From the NCBI GenBank assembly GCA_039024895.1, contig JBCCPJ010000006.1:1-64000 (forward strand): a stretch of 64,000 nucleotides of DNA. The letters are read 5' to 3'. The position numbers and the translations under genes are program-made. How positions within the stretch are numbered: position 1 is the first letter of the stretch; every line of letters starts with the position of its first letter. Positions 35,015 through 43,033 of the stretch are shown piece by piece. The notes beneath the pieces are model-generated. The model had not been told where the DNA came from, did no database searches, and saw nothing but the letters and a program-made list of their open reading frames with translations. This DNA is from JAJDOD01 sp039024895. Its GTDB lineage: Bacteria; Pseudomonadota; Alphaproteobacteria; Rhodobacterales; Rhodobacteraceae.

Positions 35015-35089
35015 GGGCGATTAGCTCAGCGGTAGAGCACTTCGTTGACATCGAAGGGGTCACTGGTTCGATCCCAGTATCGCCCACCA
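35015..35089 (+). tRNA. tRNA-Val (GAC)
   Basis: A 75-base tRNA with CCA encoded (35087-35089). Acceptor GGGCGAT (35015-35021) pairs with ATCGCCC (35079-35085); the D arm is GCTC/GAGC, the anticodon stem CTTCG/CGAAG has loop TTGACAT (anticodon GAC), and the T arm ACTGG/CCAGT has TTCGATC. It should decode GUC and GUU valine codons. All arms pair fully. Confidence 0.97.
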
Positions 35090-35161
35090 TGAGCCGTAGC
35101 GTCATGACGCTGCAAACAGAAACTAAGGCGCGCCAGATGCGCCGCGACAAGGAGAGCGTCG

Positions 35162-35287
35162 ATGAAAGTCCGCAACTCGCTTCGTTCGCTGAAGAATCGG
35201 CACCGCGACTGCCGCGTGGTGCGCCGTAAGGGCCGCGTTTACGTGATCAACAAAACGCAGCGCCGGTTCAAGGCACGCCAAGGCTGA
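35162..35287 (+). CDS. rpmJ: 50S ribosomal protein L36 (YkgO type)
   Basis: A 41-residue, very basic protein starting MKVRNSLRSLKNRHRDC with VVRRKGRVYVINKTQ and ending RRFKARQG. This is the alphaproteobacterial L36 form with a short C-terminal extension and only one cysteine, lacking the full zinc ribbon. aaggag is placed 7-8 bases before the ATG. It follows the tRNA by 72 bases and is followed by a hairpin, so it may be a single-gene unit. Confidence 0.95.
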   Translation: MKVRNSLRSLKNRHRDCRVVRRKGRVYVINKTQRRFKARQG

Positions 35288-35307
35288 TATCTGCCGTCAG
35301 CACCGTC

Positions 35308-35334
35308 AAGGCCGTCCATCTGGGCGGCCTTTGT
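35308..35334 (+). terminator. Probable terminator after rpmJ
   Basis: aaggccg (35308-35314) pairs with cggcctt (35325-35331) with further pairing inside the loop, followed by a T-containing run. Located 21 bases after the rpmJ stop. Confidence 0.7.
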
Positions 35335-35660
35335 CAATTTTGCCCAGCTTGGTAGCGAGCAGGCATAAGTTAGATGCGGCATTTTCGTCCCGACAGTAGG
35401 CCATCTTGGTCCGCGCCAGCGGCTAGCGGCAGGCCCTGGGAAAAGTGTATCAACGAACCTTCAGTCGATCTCCGACTGCCGTTCGCCTCCGATTGTCGTC
35501 ATATTAACCTCGAGCAGGTAGTGCACGAAGATCACAGCTGCGTTGCAAGCTTGCCGCGAATTTCCGTGTCGCTGGTCAGAAACACTTGAGCGACACCGAT
35601 TGACCTGCAACAGTGTGCGCCACAGGCCTCGGAGAGGGCCGGTTAAGACGAGGCGACAAA
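35335..35660. other. Intergenic region before the DUF484 gene
   Basis: 326 bases with no supported gene. A 71-codon plus-strand frame (35374-35589) lacks a ribosome site and domain features. The promoter for the DUF484-xerC-pcs genes is expected here. Confidence 0.4.
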
Positions 35661-36359
35661 ATGAGCGAGCAAGCCGTAATCGCGGACGAGATCCGAACGC
35701 GCATCCTTGAACAACCCGATGTCATTCTCGAAGATCCGGATGTCATGCGCGCCCTCATCACCGCAAATGATAGGGCCGTCGGCGCCAACGTAGTTGATCT
35801 GCGCGGCGTCGCCATGGACCGTTTGGAAGCACGTTTGCAACGGCTGGAAGAAACACATCGCTCGGTTATCGCTGCGGCTTACGAGAACTTGGCGGGTATG
35901 ACGCAAGTTCATCGCGCGATCTTGGCCTTTCTTGAGCCACTAACGTTTGAGGCTTTTTTATCCAGCCTAGAGCACGAAGTGCCGGAGATTTTGCGCATTC
36001 GAAGGGTCCGCTTGGTGCTGGAAAGCCACGAAGCCGATGATGTCGCTTTAGCCAATGTGGATGGTGTGCTGACCGTTGTCCGCCCCGGATTTGTCGCCGA
36101 CTACATGACCCAAAACAGAAACCAAACGCGGGTCATTCTTCGCCGCGCCGACGGCAATGCGCGGCTTGTGTTTGGCGAGGATGCCTCCTGGGTCCAGTCT
36201 GAGGCTTGCTTGTACCTCGATTTTGGCGATGGCCGACTGCCTGGAATGCTGGCGTTCGCAGCCGATAATCATGCGCAATTCACCAGCAGCCAGGGTACGG
36301 ACTTGCTGGATTTCATGAGCGGTGTCTTTGAGCGAACCATGTGTCGCTGGCTCGGGTGA
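35661..36359 (+). CDS. DUF484 family protein
   Basis: A 232-residue cytoplasmic protein of the DUF484 family, a GAF-like fold usually encoded beside xerC. Typical features are the N-terminal PDVILEDPDVMRALI block, a coiled helix (DRLEARLQRLEETHRSVIAAA), and a C-terminal GAF-like half (FGDGRLPGMLAFAADN). ATG 35661 is preceded by gagg. Its end overlaps the xerC start, indicating coupling. Function is unknown; conserved linkage to xerC suggests a link to chromosome-dimer resolution. Confidence 0.85.
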   Translation: MSEQAVIADEIRTRILEQPDVILEDPDVMRALITANDRAVGANVVDLRGVAMDRLEARLQRLEETHRSVIAAAYENLAGMTQVHRAILAFLEPLTFEAFLSSLEHEVPEILRIRRVRLVLESHEADDVALANVDGVLTVVRPGFVADYMTQNRNQTRVILRRADGNARLVFGEDASWVQSEACLYLDFGDGRLPGMLAFAADNHAQFTSSQGTDLLDFMSGVFERTMCRWLG

Positions 36360-37273
36360 TTAGCCCAGGCCTTTCGGACGCGATGGAGCGGTGGCTGGCT
36401 GAAATCGGGTCAGTTCGTGGACGCGCAGAGAAGACTCTGGCCGCCTACCAACAAGATGTTTTGGCTTTCTTGAACTTCCTTCAAGGCTACGAGGGTGCGA
36501 GCCAGGGAAAGCGGGCGCTAGCCTCTTTGTCGACGCGTACCATGCGCGCGTGGATGGCGCATGAACGCGAACGCGGGCTTTCTGCGCGTTCGCTTGCGCG
36601 CGCTCTGTCCGCCGTGAAGAACTTCGTCAGCTGGATGGCAGAACGCGAGGGTTTCGACCCATCCGCCGTTTTGATGACCCGCGCACCGCGTTTCAAAGCA
36701 AAGCTACCGCGCCCATTGGCCGAAGATGCAGCCCGGTCAATGTTACAGGTCGTTGAAGACGTGTCGGAAGTCCCTTGGGTCGCAGCGCGCGATGTGGCCG
36801 TGCTGACGCTTCTTTACGGGTGTGGCCTGCGCATATCTGAGGCGCTATCACTTCGATACGAAGATTTACCTCTTTCGGACAGCCTTCGAATTACCGGTAA
36901 AGGCGGCAAAGAACGCCTGGTGCCTGTGATTGCGGCGGCTCGGGATGCTGTTGCACGCTACCAACAGCTATGTCCATTTGATTTGGAAGCAGAAATTCCA
37001 ATTTTTCGCGGTGTGCGCGGCGGCGCGCTTTCCCCGCGGCAGGTGCAAAAGACAATGGCTTTGGCGCGGGCCACACTTGGCTTGCCTGCTACGGCTACAC
37101 CTCACGCGATGCGTCATAGCTTTGCGACGCATTTATTAAACGCCGGTGGCGACCTGCGCGCTATTCAAGAGCTTTTGGGGCATGCATCGCTTTCAACAAC
37201 CCAGACCTATACAGCGGTTGACACGGCCAGATTGATGGAGGTTTACGAGACCGCCCATCCGCGCGCGGGGTGA
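36341..37273 (+). CDS. xerC: Tyrosine recombinase XerC
   Basis: A 310-residue site-specific recombinase. The N-terminal SAM-like core-binding domain (about 12-100) precedes the catalytic domain with Arg in GCGLRISEAL, Lys in ITGKGGKERL, HAMRHSFATHLL, GHASLSTTQTYT and the nucleophile Tyr in the last motif. All catalytic residues are present. It resolves chromosome dimers with XerD at dif. The start is GTG 36341 (overlapping DUF484) or GTG 36356. The gene context (DUF484, not integrase cargo) argues against a mobile-element integrase. Confidence 0.9.
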   Translation: MSLARVISPGLSDAMERWLAEIGSVRGRAEKTLAAYQQDVLAFLNFLQGYEGASQGKRALASLSTRTMRAWMAHERERGLSARSLARALSAVKNFVSWMAEREGFDPSAVLMTRAPRFKAKLPRPLAEDAARSMLQVVEDVSEVPWVAARDVAVLTLLYGCGLRISEALSLRYEDLPLSDSLRITGKGGKERLVPVIAAARDAVARYQQLCPFDLEAEIPIFRGVRGGALSPRQVQKTMALARATLGLPATATPHAMRHSFATHLLNAGGDLRAIQELLGHASLSTTQTYTAVDTARLMEVYETAHPRAG

Positions 37274-37278
37274 TCGCC

Positions 37279-37974
37279 ATGGACATCAAAACCAAGGCTT
37301 ATTTGGTCCATTTACTGACGGCGACCGGTGCGGTCTTCGCCATGTTGGCATTGCTTGAAGCTGTCCAGGAAGACTGGGCCATGATGTTCGTTTGGCTGAT
37401 GGTGGCCTTTGCTGTCGACGGAATAGACGGGCCATTGGCGAGGAAGACGCAAGTAACTGTTAATGCCGCACGCCTCGATGGTACAGTTTTGGACACCATC
37501 ATCGACTACCTCACGTATGTCATCATCCCCGCTTTTGCCTTGTTCCAATCGGGCTTGTTGCCCGGCTGGACGGGCTGGGTGGCGATCATTGCCATCACAT
37601 TACTATCGGCAATTTACTTCGCTGACACACGAATGAAGACGAGCGACTACTCGTTCTCGGGTTTTCCAGCCTGCTGGAACATGGTGGTGCTGGTTTTGTT
37701 TGCCATCAAACCCGACTTTTGGCTCAGTCTGATTATCGTCCTGGCCCTTGCCGTGGCGATGTTACTCCCGATTAAATTTGTACATCCGTTTCGAACGGAG
37801 CGTTGGCGCGCCATTACCTTACCGGTTTCTTTTGCTTGGACGGGTTTCGCGATCTGGGCCGCATGGGTCGATTTCGATCCACAAAGCTGGGCACATTGGG
37901 GCCTGATCGGAACGACTCTTTGGCTTATGCTCGCAGGTGTCGCGCAACAGGTGCTTTACAAGGAACGGCTCTAG
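37279..37974 (+). CDS. pcs: Phosphatidylcholine synthase (CDP-alcohol phosphatidyltransferase)
   Basis: A 231-residue membrane enzyme making phosphatidylcholine from CDP-diacylglycerol and choline. The CDP-alcohol motif is FAVDGIDGPLARK...RLDGTVLDTIIDYLTY, and the spacing with the extra LDG/D-x3-D-type residues is that of Pcs rather than PgsA. About eight membrane segments. The GTG at 37270 overlaps the xerC stop, but ATG 37279 is the better start. Its stop overlaps the end of the converging VOC gene by 4 bases. Confidence 0.88.
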   Translation: MDIKTKAYLVHLLTATGAVFAMLALLEAVQEDWAMMFVWLMVAFAVDGIDGPLARKTQVTVNAARLDGTVLDTIIDYLTYVIIPAFALFQSGLLPGWTGWVAIIAITLLSAIYFADTRMKTSDYSFSGFPACWNMVVLVLFAIKPDFWLSLIIVLALAVAMLLPIKFVHPFRTERWRAITLPVSFAWTGFAIWAAWVDFDPQSWAHWGLIGTTLWLMLAGVAQQVLYKERL

Positions 37975-38387
37975 CCCACTTTTTGATGTACCTCGATCAC
38001 GTTGCCTTCCGGGTCATGGAAGAACACTTGGTGCCATTCCTGCGAAAACGCGGTGCCATAATCCGAGTAGGGCACATTGTGATCGTCGAGTAGCTTCAAA
38101 AACGCCTCAATGTCATCGGTCCGAAAGGCGATATGGCCCCGCTGCACCGGATTGATCACCTGTCCGTTGCGAAACGCCACGTCGAAGTCGCGCTCAGCCA
38201 AGTGCATTTGCATCTGGCCTTCCGTCGCAAAACGTATCTTGCCGTCGTACCCGGTCTCGCCCTGCGCCTGCGTCCTGACGAACTGGTCTGCGGGAATGTC
38301 GTCGAGACCAAGCACCTCGGTGTAGAACGCATGGAGGCGATCGACATCTTCGGATACGAAATTGATGTGATGGAACTCGAGTTTCAT
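37971..38387 (-). CDS. VOC (glyoxalase/bleomycin-resistance) superfamily protein
   Basis: A 138-residue VOC protein made of two beta-alpha-beta3 modules: LEFHHINFVSEDVDRLHAFYTEVLG with the first metal histidine, GHIAFRTDDIEAFLKLL with the second, and FFHDPEGNVIEVHQ with the metal glutamate. The metal site is therefore intact. It could be a glyoxalase, dioxygenase or resistance protein. No context gives the substrate; it lies between pcs (opposite strand) and pta. Confidence 0.82.
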   Translation of the reverse strand: MKLEFHHINFVSEDVDRLHAFYTEVLGLDDIPADQFVRTQAQGETGYDGKIRFATEGQMQMHLAERDFDVAFRNGQVINPVQRGHIAFRTDDIEAFLKLLDDHNVPYSDYGTAFSQEWHQVFFHDPEGNVIEVHQKVG

Positions 38388-38447
38388 ACCACTTCTCCCG
38401 AGACACTTGCCCGAAGCTGAATAGGGACCGACCCGCGCCGTCCCCAG

Positions 38448-39407
38448 TTACAATTGCTGTGCAGCCTGCGCACCAGTGATTGCAATCATCTGATAGATGT
38501 CGTCAACCGAACATCCGCGTGACAGGTCGTTTGCCGGTTTCGCCAGCCCCTGTAGGATTGGGCCAAGTGCCGTGGCGCCACCAATGCGCTGCGCTATCTT
38601 GTAGCCAATGTTCCCCGCACTAAGGCTCGGGAAAACGAAAACGTTCGCCTGCCCCGCCACAGCTGATCCGGGTGCCTTACGCGCGGCGATCTCAGGCATA
38701 ATAGCCGCGTCAAACTGCAACTCGCCGTCGATGGCAAGCGAAGCATCCTTCGCGTTGACTAACTCGATAGCCTTGGCAATCCGTCCCAGGCTTTCGTGGC
38801 CGCCTGTCGGAACGCTTCCCTTGGTTGAAAAGGACAACATAGCAACCTTTGGCTCTAAACCAGTCATTGCGTGGAGCGAATGGGAAGAGGCAAGGGCAAT
38901 GCTGGCAAGTTCCTCTGCTGTTGGTTGAATGACGAGCCCGCAATCAGCGAATACGACAGGTTTCTCCCCTTCAAGCAGCATCAGAAAATAGCTCGAAACG
39001 GTATCAAATCCTGGAGCTTTTCCTATGATTTGAAGGGCGGTGCGCACGACGTTGCTGGTTGTCTCAACTGCGCCACCGATCGTCGCTTGGGCGTCTCCAC
39101 TGCGCACCATCATGGCCGCATAGGCCAACGGAGATTGCAATGTCCGCAAGGCATCCTCTTCAGAAATGCCCTTGTGTTTTCGCAACTCGATATACGTCTT
39201 CGTGTACCGTTCCAGGTCGCTCGACCGTGACGGATCGATAGAGGGCAATCCATCAACCGGCGTTCTCGAAATCAGCGTCACGAATGCAAGGCCATCCTCC
39301 GACGCCCGTCGCGCAGCTTCGATGACACGGGGGTCCTCGCCTTCCGACAAAACGATATGCGGCTGCGCCCGTCTGGACACAGCCGCAATGTCTTCAATAA
39401 TCGACAA
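38448..39407 (-). CDS. pta: Phosphate acetyltransferase, short form
   Basis: The 319-residue enzyme is the single-domain phosphotransacetylase that converts acetyl phosphate plus CoA to acetyl-CoA. It begins PHIVLSEGEDPRVIEAA and contains GGAVETTSNVVRTALQIIG, VVFADCGLVIQPTAEELA, AMLSFSTKGS and ANVFVFPSLSAGNIGYKI. It starts 3 bases after xsc, whose product releases acetyl phosphate, so the two enzymes act in sequence. Confidence 0.93.
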   Translation of the reverse strand: MSIIEDIAAVSRRAQPHIVLSEGEDPRVIEAARRASEDGLAFVTLISRTPVDGLPSIDPSRSSDLERYTKTYIELRKHKGISEEDALRTLQSPLAYAAMMVRSGDAQATIGGAVETTSNVVRTALQIIGKAPGFDTVSSYFLMLLEGEKPVVFADCGLVIQPTAEELASIALASSHSLHAMTGLEPKVAMLSFSTKGSVPTGGHESLGRIAKAIELVNAKDASLAIDGELQFDAAIMPEIAARKAPGSAVAGQANVFVFPSLSAGNIGYKIAQRIGGATALGPILQGLAKPANDLSRGCSVDDIYQMIAITGAQAAQQL

Positions 39408-39410
39408 GGT

Positions 39411-41183
39411 TTACTCGGCAGCCATATCTGCGGCGCTGATGCCCGCCACCTGAACAGGTTTCTTCATGGCATCCCGACGGAACGGATCGCCAAGTTCCTG
39501 ATTGATCATGGCTTCGATCAGTGTCGTTTTGCCGTTCTCCATCTGATCCTGGATCGCCTGATTGAGCGCTGCGGTCAGTTCTTCCTGCGTGCGCGCTACG
39601 ACACCTTCGAGGCCGCAAGCTCGCGCAATACCGGCATAGCTCACCTGCTCGTCGAGTTCGGTGCCCACGAAGTTGTCTTCAAACCAAAGAGTGGAGTTCC
39701 GCTTTTCCGCACCCCACTGATAGTTGCGGAACACGATTTGCGTGATGGGCGGCCATTCCCCGCGACCGATTGCCGTCAACTCGTTGACCGCAATCCCGAA
39801 GGCACCGTCACCAGCAAAGCCAACCACTGGCACGTTCGGGCAGCCGATCTTGGCGCCTACGATGGAGGGCAAACCATAGCCACAGGGACCGAAAAGTCCT
39901 GGCGCGAGGTACTTTCTGCCCTCATCAAAATCTGGGTACGCGTTACCGATGGCGCAATTGTTCCCGATGTCGGAGGAGATGATCGCCTCCCTCGGCAGAG
40001 CTTGTTGAATTGCACGCCACGCCATGCGTGGGCTCATCCATTCTGGTTTTGCGGCGCGGGCGCGCTGGTTCCAGGTGGTGCCCGGATCGTCCTGCTCTTC
40101 GTTCATGGACGACAATTCCTGCGCCCACTTCGATTTTGTATCAGCTATGGTGTTTTTCCGCTCTGCCCGGCCCGCATCTCCTGCGGTGTCGGACAAGCCA
40201 TTCAGGATGCCCTTTGCCACTTTCGACGCATCTCCCACAATGCCGACAGACACGGTTTTGGTCAGGCCGATGCGGTCCGGATTGAGGTCGACTTGGATCA
40301 CGTCCGCATCCGTCGGCCAGTAGTCAATGCCGTACCCTGGCAATGTTGAGAACGGGTTGAGACGGGTGCCAAGCGCCAGCACGACATCGGCTTTAGAGAT
40401 CAACTCCATACCGGCTTTAGAGCCGTTATAGCCCAACGGCCCGGCAAAAAGCGGGTGCGATCCCGGGAAGGCGTCGTTGTGCTGGTAGCCTACGCAAACG
40501 GGCGCATCTAAACGCTCTGCAAGGGCTTTCGACGCCTCGATGCCACCATCGGACAAGACAACGCCCGCACCCTTCAAAATGACGGGGAACTTGGCGTCGG
40601 ACAGCAGCGCTGCCGCTTTCGCAACCGAATTCTCGCCGCCTGGGCTGCGTTCGAACTCGATGGGTTCAGGAAGCTCGATGTCGACAACCTGGGTCCACAT
40701 ATCGCGCGGGATGTTCAATTGTGCCGGTGCGCTCAATCGATGCGCCTGGCTAATGACGCGTGTCAGTACTTCGGCGACCCGGGAGGGATCACGCACCTCT
40801 TCTTGATAAGCGACCATGTCTTCGAAGAGCTTCATCTGCTCAACTTCTTGAAAACCGCCTTGGCCAATCGTTTTATTCGCAGCTTGTGGCGTGACCAGAA
40901 GGAGCGGGGTGTGGTTCCAATACGCAGTTTTAACAGCAGTCACAAAGTTCGTGATGCCCGGCCCATTTTGGGCGATCATCATCGACATTTTTCCGGTGGC
41001 GCGGGTGTATCCGTCCGCCATCATACCGGCGCTGCCTTCATGCGCGCAATCCCAGAAGGTGATCCCTGCCTTCGGAAAGAGGTCTGAAATAGGCATCATC
41101 GCGGAACCAATGATACCGAAAGCGTGGCGGATACCATGCTTTTGAAGGACTTTGACGAAAGCTTCTTCTGTGGTCATTTTCAT
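39411..41183 (-). CDS. xsc: Sulfoacetaldehyde acetyltransferase
   Basis: The 590-residue TPP enzyme cleaves sulfoacetaldehyde with phosphate to sulfite and acetyl phosphate, the key step of taurine and sulfonate dissimilation. The N-terminus (TTEEAFVKVLQKHGI, then FGIIGSAMMPISDLFP and WDCAHEGSAGMMADGY with the catalytic Glu) is typical of Xsc. The TPP domain has GFAGDGAFGIAVNEL. ATG 41183 is preceded by aagggag; the frame continues upstream without homology. Taurine uptake and deamination genes are not in the window. Confidence 0.93.
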   Translation of the reverse strand: MKMTTEEAFVKVLQKHGIRHAFGIIGSAMMPISDLFPKAGITFWDCAHEGSAGMMADGYTRATGKMSMMIAQNGPGITNFVTAVKTAYWNHTPLLLVTPQAANKTIGQGGFQEVEQMKLFEDMVAYQEEVRDPSRVAEVLTRVISQAHRLSAPAQLNIPRDMWTQVVDIELPEPIEFERSPGGENSVAKAAALLSDAKFPVILKGAGVVLSDGGIEASKALAERLDAPVCVGYQHNDAFPGSHPLFAGPLGYNGSKAGMELISKADVVLALGTRLNPFSTLPGYGIDYWPTDADVIQVDLNPDRIGLTKTVSVGIVGDASKVAKGILNGLSDTAGDAGRAERKNTIADTKSKWAQELSSMNEEQDDPGTTWNQRARAAKPEWMSPRMAWRAIQQALPREAIISSDIGNNCAIGNAYPDFDEGRKYLAPGLFGPCGYGLPSIVGAKIGCPNVPVVGFAGDGAFGIAVNELTAIGRGEWPPITQIVFRNYQWGAEKRNSTLWFEDNFVGTELDEQVSYAGIARACGLEGVVARTQEELTAALNQAIQDQMENGKTTLIEAMINQELGDPFRRDAMKKPVQVAGISAADMAAE

Positions 41184-41403
41184 GGCAGATTTCTCCCTTG
41201 GGCGAGCGATATCTAGGGCTCCCGCATGTGTCAAACTAGGGCCAGTTGAACAGCCTGGGTATAACCAGAATTTATCCAGACTTTAACCTGAACAAAATGC
41301 GGTTTGTGACCGTCATTGTCGCGTGAGCTGGAACAATGACAGTTCGCTATTTGACCGAAGGCAGAATCGCTGCATGTTAGCAATGCGTTGGGGGAAAATA
41401 GAA

Positions 41404-41754
41404 ATGTCAGAATATCTGCCAAAAGAGGTGCGTGAAGGTCTGGAGCAAGCAAGGAAATTCAACTTGCGAAAGAAAAGTCGGATGCGTGTTAAAGTGGGCG
41501 ACCAAACGTTTTGCATTTTACGGCACTGGTCCACTGGTTTTGCACTTGACGCTGATGACACGCCGCATCTTCGCGGACTCGTCGATATGTATGACGGCGC
41601 TCGACATTTGTCGCAGTGCCTTATCATCGCGTCGGAAGAGGTGTCGGGCGAAATGATCTACGAATTCAAGCGCTCGACACCGCACGCTGAAACGGCGCCT
41701 TTGGATTATGAAATCGACGCGGCTGCGCCAGTTGCTCTCCTGACGGTAGATTGA
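41404..41754 (+). CDS. Hypothetical protein, possibly PilZ-like
   Basis: A 116-residue protein from ATG 41404 after ggggga. Residues 20-60 contain RKKSRMRVKV and LRHWSTGFALDAD, loosely resembling the RxxxR and (D/N)xSxxG pattern of PilZ domains, but with HWSTG instead of the canonical form. I cannot confirm the family. It has its own promoter region between divergent xsc and this gene, and converges on the hydroquinone-reductase gene. Confidence 0.55.
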   Translation: MSEYLPKEVREGLEQARKFNLRKKSRMRVKVGDQTFCILRHWSTGFALDADDTPHLRGLVDMYDGARHLSQCLIIASEEVSGEMIYEFKRSTPHAETAPLDYEIDAAAPVALLTVD

Positions 41755-41778
41755 GCCAATCGCCTCAAGGATGCGGTA

Positions 41779-42732
41779 TTACGCGCCGCGTCCGTGCGGT
41801 TCGTGCCAGTCAAGCTCTGGATTAATCGGGATAATCCGGTGAGGATTGATGCTTTCGTGGCTGAAATGGTAGTGCCGCACAATGTGGTCGAAGTTGACTG
41901 TTGGAGCGATGCCGGGCCATTGGTAAAGCTCGCGGGTGTAGGCCCACAGATTGGGGTAGTCGATCAAGCGCTTGCGGTTGCATTTGAAGTGCAAGTGGTA
42001 AACCAGATCAAAGCGAAAGAGGGTTGGCGCCAAGCGCCAATCGGCTTCGGTTATATGGTCACCCATCAGATAACGCGCTGAACTTAAACGATCTTCCAGC
42101 CAGTCCATCGTGTCGAAAAGTTGCGTGACGGCTTCGTCATAAGCTTCCTGGGTCGTTGCGAAACCGGAACGATAAACGCCGTTGTTGAGCGTGTCATAGA
42201 TGCGCTGGTTGACGGTTTCTATCTCATCTTGCACGTTTTTCGGCCAATAATCATCAGTGTTTCCAGTGACTTCATTGAAGGCGCTGTTGAGCATGCGGAT
42301 GATCTCGGAAGACTCGTTGGAGACGATCGTCTCTTGCTTCTTATCCCATAGGATGGGGACAGTGACGCGGCCGGAGATTTTGGGATCAGCTTTTGTGTAA
42401 ATATCGCGCAAAAACGGGAGGTTATAGAGGGTGTCCCCGGTTGCTCCAGGATAATCAGCCGCAAGGGTCCAGCCGTCCGACAACATGTCTGGATGCACGA
42501 CGGACACGGAGATTAGATCGTTTAAGCCTTTGATTTCGCGAAAAATAAGGGTGCGGTGCGCCCAGGGGCAGGCATAGGAGACATAGAGGTGATAACGGCC
42601 GGGCTCGGCGGGAAACTCACCATCCGGCGTGATCCAATTCCTAAACTTGGATGTGGAGCGAACGAATTTTCCACCTGTTTTCTTGGTGTTGTACCAAGTG
42701 TCTTCCCAAACACCGTCAACAAGCTGTCCCAT
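41779..42732 (-). CDS. Glutathionyl-hydroquinone reductase (xi-class GST)
   Basis: A 317-residue glutathione-transferase-fold enzyme of the YqjG/PcpF group, which reduces glutathionyl-hydroquinones. The thioredoxin-like N-terminal domain has the catalytic-cysteine motif YVSYACPWAHRTLI, TVPILWDKK and SNESSEIIRMLN. The C-terminal helical domain has YRSGFATTQEAYDEAV, LADWRL-like EADWRLAPTLFRFD and YPNLWAYTRELYQ. Divergent from the dioxygenase-hydrolase pair at 43034, together forming a quinone-detoxification module. Confidence 0.92.
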   Translation of the reverse strand: MGQLVDGVWEDTWYNTKKTGGKFVRSTSKFRNWITPDGEFPAEPGRYHLYVSYACPWAHRTLIFREIKGLNDLISVSVVHPDMLSDGWTLAADYPGATGDTLYNLPFLRDIYTKADPKISGRVTVPILWDKKQETIVSNESSEIIRMLNSAFNEVTGNTDDYWPKNVQDEIETVNQRIYDTLNNGVYRSGFATTQEAYDEAVTQLFDTMDWLEDRLSSARYLMGDHITEADWRLAPTLFRFDLVYHLHFKCNRKRLIDYPNLWAYTRELYQWPGIAPTVNFDHIVRHYHFSHESINPHRIIPINPELDWHEPHGRGA

Positions 42733-42815
42733 GTGAAGTCTCCTGTGCTTCTCTTGTTCTACTGCTGCACGAAGCGTCTGTCATGCGTGACACACTGTGC
42801 GAAAATGCGGATATG

Positions 42816-42848
42816 TATCGCGTCGGTATTGCGTCGGTATCACGTCGG
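42816..42848. repeat. Three tandem 11-bp repeats in divergent promoter region
   Basis: tatcgcgtcgg, tattgcgtcgg and tatcacgtcgg follow one another without spacer (42816-42826, 42827-42837, 42838-42848). They lie between the hydroquinone reductase gene and the dioxygenase operon. An 11-base period puts each unit on the same helix face, which would suit repeated protein binding. Confidence 0.6.
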
Positions 42849-42933
42849 TGCGCTCGAACGATGCGGCAACGCTTCGTTAAGCGCCGCCAATAAGTTTGGG
42901 GTCGAGACACGCGCCTGCCAGGGAGTAGTTATC

Positions 42934-42951
42934 ATGTGCGTGTATGCACAT
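42934..42951. promoter_or_regulatory. Candidate operator palindrome upstream of the dioxygenase operon
   Basis: ATGTGC (42934-42939) and GCACAT (42946-42951) form an inverted repeat with a 6-base spacer, about 85 bases before the start at 43034. Its size suits a dimeric MarR- or LysR-type regulator. No regulator gene is encoded in the module itself. Confidence 0.4.
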
Positions 42952-43033
42952 ATAGTCAGCGCAGGCAGACGTTTTCTGAATCTAAGAACATGATATCTGG
43001 TTGCCCAACAGCAATTCCATTGGGAGACACATC

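Noticed and set aside
36341..37273. XerC-like gene considered as an integrase of a mobile element next to tRNA-Val
   Set aside because: It is coupled to DUF484 and pcs, a chromosomal context; no attachment-site duplication of the tRNA 3' end was seen nearby.
39357..40349. 330-codon plus-strand frame
   Set aside because: Antisense to xsc and the start of pta, both unmistakable enzymes.
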